DNA of 5,065 nt from Phycisphaerales bacterium (GTDB taxonomy: Bacteria; Planctomycetota; Phycisphaerae; Phycisphaerales; UBA1924): positions 1 to 5,065 of the forward strand of contig DOJA01000340.1 of the NCBI GenBank assembly GCA_003511945.1, given 5' to 3'. Positions 1 through 5,065 of this stretch are shown in pieces. The first letter of the stretch is position 1. Every line of letters starts with the position of its first letter. A program made the translations under genes and the position numbers. Below the pieces are notes generated by a model that saw only the letters and a program-made list of their open reading frames with translations, had not been told where the DNA came from and made no database searches.

Positions 1-370
1 CGAGGTGGGGCACCACGTGCAGCAGCTCTTGGGCACGAGCGACCGCGTGCAGGCGGCCCGCCAGCGGCTGGACGAGGCGGCGGGCAACGACCTGTCGGTC
101 CGCCTCGAGCTCCAGGCCGACTACTACGCCGGGGTGTGGGCCCACCACGCGCAGCGGGCCCGGGCGATCCTCGAGCGCGGCGATGTCGAGGAGGGCCTCC
201 GCGCCGCCGCCGCCATCGGGGACGACCGGCTGCAGCTCCGCTCCCAGGGCTTCGCGGTGCCCGACTCGTTCACTCACGGCACGTCGGAGCAGCGCGTCCG
301 CTGGTTCACCAAGGGCCTGGAGTCGGGCGACGCGTCGGGCGGCGACACATTCTCAGCGAGCCCGCTGTAG
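1..370 (+). CDS. Neutral zinc metallopeptidase, YpfJ family (C-terminal part, 5' truncated)
   Basis: The frame read from base 2 starts E-V-G-H-H-V-Q; base 1 (c) fits the third base of a preceding His codon, which would complete the zinc-binding HEVGH motif. The stop is TAG at 368-370, leaving about 122 residues. About 30 residues on comes LELQADYYAGVWAH, whose Glu (codon 107-109) is the expected third zinc ligand. Then come GDVEEGLRAAAAIGDDRLQ, SQGFAVPDSFTHGTSEQR and WFTKGLESGD, a near-continuous match to the end of E. coli YpfJ as I remember it. The family is a putative zinc endopeptidase, usually with one N-terminal membrane anchor (outside this window); its substrate is unknown. Two family cysteines, in QADCFAG and just before the final NTF, are both replaced here (Tyr; Gly/Asp). 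The next gene starts 65 bases downstream, with no strong terminator between. The family call is secure; the role is not. Confidence 0.93.
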   Translation, partial: EVGHHVQQLLGTSDRVQAARQRLDEAAGNDLSVRLELQADYYAGVWAHHAQRARAILERGDVEEGLRAAAAIGDDRLQLRSQGFAVPDSFTHGTSEQRVRWFTKGLESGDASGGDTFSASPL

Positions 371-423
371 CCCTCGGCGGGTCCACGCCCATCCGGCGTC
401 GGGCAAGCGGAGCGGCGCGCATG

Positions 424-435
424 TACACTGGGACG
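424..435 (+). promoter_or_regulatory. Candidate -10 element for a leaderless prfB transcript
   Basis: TACACT at 424-429 fits the TAnnnT -10 pattern and lies six bases before the ATG at 436, so transcription would begin at or next to the start codon. No good Shine-Dalgarno sequence precedes that ATG; only GGGA at 431-433 and its flank is present, and too close. The hexamer 17 bases upstream (401-406, GGGCAA) is a poor -35. Leaderless initiation is an inference from spacing alone. Confidence 0.3.
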
Positions 436-1534
436 ATGCACTACGACGCCCACGGCCCGGTGATCGCCGACCTCGAGGCGCGGATCTCAACGATCCGCGA
501 CTCTCTTTAACTACGACGCGCGCCGGGCCTCCCTGACCGAACTCGAAACCCGCATGCAGGCCACCGACTTCTGGGACAACCCGGAGGCCGCCAAGGGCGT
601 CGTCGCGGAGATGAAGTCCCTCAAGGCCCAGGTCGATCCCCTCGCCGGGGTGATGGACCAGTTCGAGAACGCCCGGGTGGCCTACGAGATGGCCCGCGAG
701 GCGGGGGACCGGGACCTGCTCGCCGAGGCCGACGAGTCGCTCTTCGCGCTCCAGGCCCGGATGCAGCGGGTCGAGCTCCTCTCGCTCCTCTCCGAGAAGC
801 ACGACCACCGCAACTGCTTCCTCACCATCTCCGCCGGCGACGGGGGCACCGAGGCCAACGACTGGGCCGAGATGCTCCTGCGCATGTACCTCTTCTATCT
901 CGAGGCCCACCCCGAATGGAAGCTCGAAGAAATCGAGCGGTCCTACGGCACCGAAGTCGGGCTCGACTCCGTCACTCTCAAGGTCAGCGGCCCGCACGCC
1001 TTCGGCTACCTCAAGTGCGAACGCGGCACCCACCGCCTCGCCCGCGTCAGCCCCTTCAACGCCCAGGGCAAGCGACAGACCTCCTTCGCCACGGTCGATG
1101 TCACCCCCGAGTTCGAGGAGTCCAGCGTCGAGATCCCCGACAAGGACCTCGAGATCACCCCCTTCGTCCGCGCCAGCGGCCCGGGCGGCCAGAATGTCAA
1201 CAAGGTCAGCACCCGGATCGAGCTCCGCGTCACACTCTCGGACCTGCCCATCTCGCGGGCGGCGCTCGACCGACTCCGCCAAGCCGCCGGGCGGAAGGTC
1301 AACGCCCTGGGCGAACTCGTCCTGGCCTCCGACGAGCACCGCAGCCAGCTCCGCAACCGCGAGGAGTGCCTGTCGCGCCTGCGCGAGTTGATCGTCCGTG
1401 CCCTGACACCCCCCAAACCGCGGCGCCCTACGAAGCCCACCGCCGCCAGCCGCCGACGCCGCGCAGAGGCCAAGTCGCGCCGATCAGCGACCAAGAAGGG
1501 CCGCGGTGCCCCCCCGGAGGCGTCCGGGGACTGA
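436..1534 (+). CDS. prfB: Chimeric peptide chain release factor: RF2 N-terminal domains joined to an ArfB/YaeJ catalytic domain and tail, via +1 frameshift
   Basis: RF2 hydrolyses peptidyl-tRNA at UGA and UAA codons; ArfB does so on stalled ribosomes without a stop codon. Zero-frame codons 1-24 (ATG 436) end at CTT-TAA (505-510). A +1 shift continues from AAC at 509 to TGA 1532-1534, giving 365 residues. Residues 25-40 (NYDARR...) align with DYDAKK of E. coli RF2, which supports the shift. Domain 1 is about 1-115. Domain 2 carries AGDGGTEANDW (133-143) and the codon-reading SPF (205-207). GGQ is at 250-252 (bases 1184-1192). These numbers equal those of E. coli RF2. After GGQ the RF2 pattern stops. 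Instead comes STRIELR, a 55-residue GGQ-to-RSQ spacing as in E. coli ArfB (31 in RF2), HRSQLRNREECLSRL, and a basic tail with RRPTKPT...SRRRR...K..RS..K..RG. RF2 domain 4 is missing. An alternative in-frame start at 421 adds five residues. Both halves are recognised from remembered sequences; whether the join is natural is open. Confidence 0.88.
505..511 (+). promoter_or_regulatory. Programmed +1 frameshift site (CTT TAA C)
   Basis: The zero frame from 436 stops at TAA 508-510, directly after the slippery codon CTT. The +1 frame, starting with AAC at 509, carries the rest of the protein without interruption. This is the position of the well-known prfB autoregulatory frameshift (E. coli CUU UGA C after codon 25; here after codon 24). 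Two parts differ from E. coli. The stop is UAA, which both RF1 and RF2 read, instead of UGA, which only RF2 reads. The stimulatory Shine-Dalgarno-like AGGGGG three bases upstream is absent (here CGCGACTCT). The site is clear by position and frame; its efficiency is doubtful. Confidence 0.85.
1125..1531 (+). other. ArfB-like catalytic domain and basic rescue tail inside the prfB frame
   Basis: The segment runs from about IPDKDLEI (RF2 and ArfB are alike here) to the stop. It contains GPGGQNVNKVST, RIELRV, an insertion of about 24 residues relative to RF2, SDEHRSQLRNRE, and a lysine/arginine-rich tail of about 45 residues starting near PKPRRPTKPT. In ArfB this tail enters the empty mRNA channel and lets the enzyme act without a stop codon. 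113 residues follow GGQ, close to the 112 of E. coli ArfB. No ATG lies in frame just before the segment; the nearest in-frame ATGs are near 872-886. A free-standing ArfB start is therefore not apparent, and the domain is probably made only as part of the chimera. Confidence 0.85.
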
Positions 1535-1570
1535 ACGCCCACTCCGGAATGTGCTTCCTACCCCCGGTGG

Positions 1571-1589
1571 GACGGGCGGCCCGCCCGTC
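1571..1589 (+). terminator. GC-rich palindrome, possible terminator of the prfB transcript
   Basis: GACGGGCGGCCCGCCCGTC has perfect 9-base arms around one base (8-bp stem with a 3-base loop in RNA). It extends outward with a G-T pair, one mismatch and further pairs to 1566-1594. It starts 37 bases after the prfB stop. The downstream side is pyrimidine-rich (TCTCTCCCC) but has no true T-run, so it is not a textbook intrinsic terminator. It may instead be a copy of a dispersed intergenic repeat. Confidence 0.45.
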
Positions 1590-1619
1590 TCTCCCCGCCT
1601 TCTCGGGACCATTCTCCGA

Positions 1620-1648
1620 GCCATCTTGAACGGGCCGCTCAAGATGGC
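1620..1648. repeat. Inverted repeat with 10-bp perfect arms
   Basis: GCCATCTTGA (1620-1629) and TCAAGATGGC (1639-1648) are exact reverse complements around a 9-base loop, ACGGGCCGC, in which two further pairs can form. No T-run follows. It could be a bidirectional hairpin, a second terminator stem or a protein-binding dyad. Such exact arms are unlikely by chance in a 378-base spacer, but the function is unknown. Confidence 0.6.
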
Positions 1649-1681
1649 CGACCGATTTGACAGGGCCGGGGGCGCCGGGGG

Positions 1682-1709
1682 TTGCCTGCCGCCGGGGCGA
1701 GCGTATCTT
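1682..1709 (+). promoter_or_regulatory. Candidate sigma-70-type promoter for the secreted repeat protein
   Basis: TTGCCT (1682-1687) and TATCTT (1704-1709) each match four of six consensus positions and are separated by 16 bases. This would put the transcription start near 1716 and leave a 5' leader of about 197 bases. The first CAGTAAA repeat (1718-1733) would lie just past the start site, a typical operator position. The elements are weak, so this is a best guess. Confidence 0.35.
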
Positions 1710-1717
1710 TCACACAC

Positions 1718-1800
1718 CAGTAAAGCATTTTACCGGCGCGGCTCGGGCTCGACGGTCGATCCGTCAACACCCAATGATTCTTCTCAGTAAACCGTTTTAG
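1718..1800. repeat. Pair of CAGTAAA-n-C-n-TTTTA direct repeats flanking a small palindrome
   Basis: CAGTAAAGCATTTTAC (1718-1733) and CAGTAAACCGTTTTAG (1785-1800) agree at 13 of 16 positions and lie 67 bases apart. Copy 1 is itself an inverted repeat (GTAAA-GCAT-TTTAC); copy 2 is nearly so. GACGGTCGATCCGTC (1751-1765, 5-bp arms) sits almost exactly midway. AT-rich dyads of this kind in a GC-rich spacer suggest binding sites for a dimeric regulator or a nucleoid protein. No known regulator is recognised. Confidence 0.5.
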
Positions 1801-1912
1801 TCCGCCCGCCATCGCATCGCTTCTCCACCACGCCGCGAAACCTCGACACCCTGTCACGCCGGAACGAATTCCTCACCCTCCAAAGACGCCCCGAAGGAAG
1901 AGAGAGACCCGC

Positions 1913-4900
1913 ATGAACACCCCCTGTTGGATCAAGTGCACCACCACGACCGCTCTGCTGACCCTCGCCGGGATCGCAGCCGCCCAGCCGATCGTCGACG
2001 GCAAACTCGACATGGCCGACGGCTACTCCGGGCCGTTCGCCCTCCAGACCTCGACCGTCATCGACTTCGAGGCCGCACCGCGCGTGCTCATCACCGCGAT
2101 GTCCAACCAGTCCAACATCCTGGGCAAGGGCGAGTTCGCCACCGCCGGCACCCAGAGCGCGCCCGACGAGAGCGACCCCGCCGGCGTGGCCTCGGGCGTC
2201 GAGATCGCTATCCGCCTCACCGACCTGCCCGGGCAGGGCGTGGGCGTCCCGGGCAACACCATCAAGATTGCCGGGTTCATCTCCGGCGGCTCGTTCGCTT
2301 CCAACCAGTTCATCGGCGGGCTCGATGGCGACCCGGAGAACCTCGGCAGTCTGCGGAATGTCAACCTCGAAGCCGACCATTCCGGCAAGCAGTACCTCGC
2401 CATCAGCACCGCGACCCGCTCCCCGATCGCCCCGACCCTCGACGGCGTGCGCTCCATGACCGAGGGCTACGGCCCGCGCGCCCCGCAGACCAATGTCGGC
2501 ACCGGATTCGGGTCCAACAGCGTCAACCCCCCCGCGAAGAACGCCGCCAACGGCTCCGAGATCAACGGCGCCTACGGCTACATCTGGGACAACGCCACCC
2601 CCGGCAACCCCAACGACGATGTCCTGGTCATCTTCATCGCCGGCAACCTCGAGCCCAACTTCAACCGACTCAACCTCTTCATCGACTCCGCCGCCGGCGG
2701 CCAGAACACCATCACCCGCACCAACTCCACTCAGGGCTTCAACTCCCTCATCCGCTGGGGCGAGAACGCCGACGGCACCAGCCCGCAGGAGCCCACCGAC
2801 ACCGGCCCCGGGTTGACATTCGACTCCGACTGCTCCCCCGACATCTGGATCAGCATCAATCACGGCAACGGCGGCCCCGCTACCACCAACGCCGCCCGCG
2901 AGGCCTTCGCCGACTCCGCGGTGCTCCTGAGCAACGCCGCGGGTCCCGGCACCTTCTTCGGCCCCGCCACCATCGCCCTCACCCCCGGCACCCCCGCCTC
3001 AGGCCCCCTCGCCGGCAGCATGGCCATGAGCGCCGACGCCCTCCGCTTCGAGATCGACAACCGCAACAGCAGCGGCGCCGGCGCCGTCGCTCCCAACAAC
3101 GGCGGCGTCGGCGGACGCGTCTCCCTCCCCGGAGGCGGCTCGCAGATGGACGACTCCGCCCCCGCGTCGGTCGTCACCGGCATGGAGTTCAAGATCCCCC
3201 TCGACGGCGCGGGCTGGGACGGCCTGACCAACCAGATCAAGATCGCCGGCATCATCACCGGCTTCAACTGGGACTTCATGTCCAACCAGGCCATCGGCGG
3301 GCTCACCAGCATGTCCAGCCCCGTCCCCGGCAACCTCGGCTTCCCCGCAAAGGATGTCGACTTCACCCAGTGGGACAACAACCAGTTCGTCACCGTCACG
3401 CTCCCGGGCGTCATCCCCGCTGGCCCAGCCGCCTCCGCCATCGACGGCTCCATCACCGGCGCCGACTCCGCCCGCTACGGCGCGCCCCTCTGGACCAACG
3501 CCACCAACGCCTCCGCCTTCGGCAACGCCCGCAACACCATGACGCCACCCTTCACCGTCACCGCCGACCGCGCCAACGGCTCCGAACTCAACGCCGTCTA
3601 CGCCTATGTCGCCAATGACCCCGCCAACGCCAACAAGCCCACCCTCTACATCATGGCCACCGGAAACCTGCACGACTTCAACAAGCTCATCCTCTTCATC
3701 GACGCCGACCCCGCCCAGGGCCAGAACGACATCCGAGGCGACAACGCAAGCGTCGGCAATTTCAACGCCGCCCTCGGCGGGCCGGACGGCTTCACCTTCG
3801 ACGCCGGATTCACCGCCGACTACGCCATCGCCTACGAGATCGGGTTCAACAGCGACACCATGATGGCCGAGCACTCCCTCTACGGCCTGCAGCTCCTCAC
3901 CGGAGGCGGAGGGTTCGGCGCCCGCGCCGCCCAGGGAACCAAGGCCGGCCAGACCCCGGCCCTCCAGGGCGAGATCATCGCCCGCGTCGGCTTCGGGTCC
4001 AACGACCTCACCCCGACGCCCGTCGGCCAGAACCCCACCTTCTACGACCGATCCATCCGCTCCAACGGCTCCGAGCTCAACGCCGTCTACATGTTCGAGG
4101 ACGACTTCGACCTCTACTTCTTCATCCCCGGGAACCTCGAAGCCAACCTCACCAGCGTCGAGATCTTCATCGACAACATCCCGGGCGGCCAGAACACCCT
4201 CATCTTCGACTCCCGCGACAGCCAGGACCCCCTCTACACCGGCAACCCCAATGTCGACTTCGGCGCCCTCAACCGGATGGGCGGCCCCGTGCTCGACGAG
4301 ATGATGATGGTCACCAACGAAGGGCTCACCTTCGACACCGGAGTCGAGCCCGACTTCTACTTCTCCTTCCGCGCCGGCGACTTCGCCCAGAGCCAGGACG
4401 ACCCAACCCCCGGCGTCGGCTCCTTCAACATCTTCGGCAACTACGCCCGTCTCCGCACGCTCGCCGACCCCGTCGGCCCGTTGCCCGCCTCCTACAGCCG
4501 CTTCATGGGATCCGTCGCCAACGATGTCATCGCCGCCGACCCGACCTTCCAGGGCGGCGACCAGAGCGAGTTCGCCCAGGCCGCCATCGACAACTCCAAC
4601 CTCGGCGGCGTGGGCGGCGGTCGTTCCTTCGTCTGCTCCGACGGCACCGAGACCAACCCCGCCTCCGTGACCCGAGGCATCGAGATCCGAATCGACAAGG
4701 CCGACATCGACGCCGCCGGACCCGCCCCGACCCCAATGAAGGTCGTCATCTTCCTCAACGGATTCGGCCACGGGAATGTCTCGAACCAGGTCCTCGGCTC
4801 GGCGTGCGTCAACGACCTGGGCGAGCCGCGCGATGTCGACTTCTCCGCCATCCCGGCCAACCAGTTCATCGCCTACCCCTTGGCCCTCGCCCAGAACCCC

Positions 4901-5065
4901 GACTGCCGCCAGGACGGCGACGCCAACGGCGACGGCTTCGTCGACTTCGACGACATCACCGATGTCCTCTCCAACTGGCTCGACAACTACCTCCCCACCC
5001 CCGGCACCGGCCCCGGCGACGCCGACGGCAACGGCGTCGTCAACTTCGACGACATCACCACCATC
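1913..5065 (+). CDS. Secreted multi-repeat protein with C-terminal EF-hand/dockerin-like loops (3' truncated)
   Basis: ATG at 1913 opens 1051 codons without a stop to the window end. A purine tract (GAAGGAAGAGAGAGA, 1893-1907) precedes it. Residues 1-24 form a signal peptide: Lys8, hydrophobic ALLTLAGIAAA, cleavage after A22-A23-A24. The mature part repeats a unit of about 310-320 residues with three segments. B: a DG...YG lead, then GSELNAVY, GNLE-NF, FID, GGQN and GLTFD. C: a short Gly-rich link such as LLTGGGGFGA. A: GIEIxI, IKIAGFI/VVIFLNG, SNQ.(I/L)G, then a D-V-(N/D)-F-like strand and Q-F/Y. Units 2 (177-498) and 4 (685-993) are complete; unit 1 (27-167) lacks B and C cores; unit 3 (511-684) lacks A. 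Two calcium-type loops follow, DANGDGFVDFDD (1003-1014) and DADGNGVVNFDD (1036-1047). Similar proteins are common in Phycisphaerales and usually called hypothetical. Export and calcium binding are well supported. Function is unknown; an adhesin or envelope role is a guess. By analogy few residues may be missing at the C-terminus. Confidence 0.9.
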   Translation, partial: MNTPCWIKCTTTTALLTLAGIAAAQPIVDGKLDMADGYSGPFALQTSTVIDFEAAPRVLITAMSNQSNILGKGEFATAGTQSAPDESDPAGVASGVEIAIRLTDLPGQGVGVPGNTIKIAGFISGGSFASNQFIGGLDGDPENLGSLRNVNLEADHSGKQYLAISTATRSPIAPTLDGVRSMTEGYGPRAPQTNVGTGFGSNSVNPPAKNAANGSEINGAYGYIWDNATPGNPNDDVLVIFIAGNLEPNFNRLNLFIDSAAGGQNTITRTNSTQGFNSLIRWGENADGTSPQEPTDTGPGLTFDSDCSPDIWISINHGNGGPATTNAAREAFADSAVLLSNAAGPGTFFGPATIALTPGTPASGPLAGSMAMSADALRFEIDNRNSSGAGAVAPNNGGVGGRVSLPGGGSQMDDSAPASVVTGMEFKIPLDGAGWDGLTNQIKIAGIITGFNWDFMSNQAIGGLTSMSSPVPGNLGFPAKDVDFTQWDNNQFVTVTLPGVIPAGPAASAIDGSITGADSARYGAPLWTNATNASAFGNARNTMTPPFTVTADRANGSELNAVYAYVANDPANANKPTLYIMATGNLHDFNKLILFIDADPAQGQNDIRGDNASVGNFNAALGGPDGFTFDAGFTADYAIAYEIGFNSDTMMAEHSLYGLQLLTGGGGFGARAAQGTKAGQTPALQGEIIARVGFGSNDLTPTPVGQNPTFYDRSIRSNGSELNAVYMFEDDFDLYFFIPGNLEANLTSVEIFIDNIPGGQNTLIFDSRDSQDPLYTGNPNVDFGALNRMGGPVLDEMMMVTNEGLTFDTGVEPDFYFSFRAGDFAQSQDDPTPGVGSFNIFGNYARLRTLADPVGPLPASYSRFMGSVANDVIAADPTFQGGDQSEFAQAAIDNSNLGGVGGGRSFVCSDGTETNPASVTRGIEIRIDKADIDAAGPAPTPMKVVIFLNGFGHGNVSNQVLGSACVNDLGEPRDVDFSAIPANQFIAYPLALAQNPDCRQDGDANGDGFVDFDDITDVLSNWLDNYLPTPGTGPGDADGNGVVNFDDITTI
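2441..3406 (+). repeat. Internal protein repeat unit 2 (complete B-C-A)
   Basis: Residues 177-498. The lead DGVRSMTEGYG is followed by FGSNS, then GSEINGAYGY (from 214), VIFIAGNLEPNFNRLNLFID, AGGQNT, GLTFD (ending near 317). A linker with AVLLSNAAGPGTFF follows. The A part is ALRFEIDNRNSSG (from 375) with TGMEFKIPL, IKIAGIITGF, SNQAIGG and QFVTVTLP. Alternating hydrophobic strands suggest a beta-sandwich-like fold; this is inferred, not shown. Confidence 0.75.
3443..3964 (+). repeat. Internal protein repeat unit 3 (B-C, lacking A)
   Basis: Residues 511-684. DGSITGADSARYGAPLW leads to GSELNAVYAYV (from 556), LYIMATGNLHDFNKLILFID, GQNDIRGDN, GFTFDAGF and YAIAYEI (to 643), then LQLLTGGGGFGARAAQG. 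The next GFGSN lead then starts directly, so the A segment that follows C in units 2 and 4 is missing. Confidence 0.7.
3965..4891 (+). repeat. Internal protein repeat unit 4 (complete B-C-A)
   Basis: Residues 685-993. VGFGSND leads to GSELNAVYMF (from 719), FFIPGNLEANLTSVEIFID, PGGQNTL, VDFGALNRMGG, GLTFDTGVEPDFYFSF (to 820) and a C-type link (YARLRTLADPVGPLPAS). The A segment follows (887-993): IDNSNLGGV, TRGIEIRI, KVVIFLNGFGHGNVSNQVLG, LGEPRDVDF and QFIAYPLA. The NLGEPR(N/D)V(N/D)F string is the most family-typical stretch. Confidence 0.75.
4919..5065 (+). repeat. Two EF-hand/dockerin-like calcium-binding loops
   Basis: Loop 1 is D1003-A-N1005-G-D1007-G-F-V-D1011-x-x-D1014, followed by ITDVLSNWL. 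Loop 2 is D1036-A-D1038-G-N1040-G-V-V-N1044-x-x-D1047, followed by ITTI, and is cut by the window end. They lie 33 residues apart. Acidic/Asn side chains stand at loop positions 1, 3, 5, 9 and 12, as in dockerin-type loops. Such tandem pairs commonly end exported planctomycete proteins. No cellulosome role is implied. Confidence 0.85.

Larger units (their letters stand above)
1535..1912 (+). other. Non-coding intergenic region with inverted and direct repeats
   Basis: I see no convincing gene in these 378 bases between the release-factor stop and the secreted-protein start. The short open frames crossing it have low-complexity Gly/Pro/Arg products typical of GC-rich spacers. In order it holds a strong GC palindrome (1571-1589), a 10-bp-arm inverted repeat (1620-1648), a tandem GCCGGGGG duplication (1665-1682), a candidate promoter (1682-1709), and two CAGTAAA-type AT-rich repeats (1718-1733, 1785-1800) with a small palindrome (1751-1765) midway. 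A purine tract (1893-1907) stands before the next start. The AT-rich stretch from 1704 to 1800 stands out sharply from the surrounding DNA. Confidence 0.75.

Noticed and set aside
353..1339. Minus-strand open frame of 328 codons over prfB, and a similar one at 1784-2863
   Set aside because: Both are antisense shadows with low-complexity Gly/Val/Leu/Glu products. The + strand carries recognisable protein families.
554..1534. Release factor starting at ATG 554 without a frameshift
   Set aside because: It would lose the conserved NYDARR...TELE segment (bases 509-553), which aligns to RF2, and there is no ribosome binding site before 554. The frameshifted product from 436 fits RF2 length and numbering exactly.
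436..1534. PrfH-type or RF1 release factor
   Set aside because: RF1 would carry a PxT-type codon-reading motif rather than SPF, and PrfH is much shorter with no RF2-like coiled-coil domain 1. The SPF tripeptide and frameshift point to RF2 for the N-terminal part.
1657..1662. Perfect TTGACA -35 hexamer
   Set aside because: No acceptable -10 lies 15-19 bases downstream; the region is G-rich. The TATCTT at 1704 is 41 bases away, so this is probably chance.
1927..3618. Plus-strand open frame of 563 codons
   Set aside because: It is an Arg/His/Pro-rich out-of-frame shadow of the secreted protein that starts at 1913.
2999..4771. Long minus-strand open frame (590 codons)
   Set aside because: It is antisense to the clearly coding + frame, its product is a Gly/Val/Glu/Asp-rich low-complexity string, and no domain is visible. 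It reflects GC-biased third positions of the real gene.
4919..5065. Cellulosomal dockerin
   Set aside because: The loops fit dockerin-type calcium binding, but no carbohydrate-active domain or cohesin context is visible, so only the calcium-loop call is kept.
1..5065. tRNA, rRNA, CRISPR array, insertion sequence
   Set aside because: No cloverleaf-like element, regularly spaced repeats, transposase frame or terminal inverted repeats were seen.

Overview
The window is GC-rich (about two thirds G+C by eye) and every gene runs on the + strand. The organism is most likely a planctomycete of the Phycisphaerales type. This rests on the large secreted protein at the 3' end, whose repeat units (GSELN...GNLE.NF...FID...GGQN) and C-terminal DANGDGxVxFDDIT calcium-binding loops resemble, from memory, proteins common in that group. 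No taxonomic search was possible.

Layout: (1) bases 1-370 are the C-terminal part of a YpfJ-type neutral zinc metallopeptidase, cut by the window edge inside its HExxH motif. (2) Bases 436-1534 are a peptide chain release factor 2 gene (prfB) read through a +1 frameshift at CTT-TAA-C. Its N-terminal two thirds is ordinary RF2: coiled-coil domain 1 and codon-recognition domain 2 with the SPF tripeptide. From the GGQ motif onward it is not RF2. It matches ArfB (YaeJ/ICT1), the codon-independent ribosome-rescue hydrolase, including its basic C-terminal tail. The gene therefore encodes an in-frame RF2-ArfB chimera lacking RF2 domain 4. This is the most notable item in the window. (3) Bases 1535-1912 are non-coding, with two inverted repeats, a pair of AT-rich CAGTAAA direct repeats and a candidate promoter. 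(4) Bases 1913-5065 are one uninterrupted frame of 1051 codons running off the window. It encodes a secreted, multi-repeat, EF-hand/dockerin-like protein of unknown function. Long open frames on the opposite strand and in other frames across it are GC-driven shadows.

The genes do not form an obvious pathway: a peptidase, a translation-termination or rescue factor, and an exported surface-type protein. The 65-base and 378-base gaps suggest separate transcription units. The chimera could be a real gene fusion (a release factor carrying a rescue-factor catalytic domain and tail), a decaying recombinant paralogue, or an assembly join at the GGQ block shared by prfB and arfB. The sequence alone cannot decide, but it locates the join to within about 100 bases.
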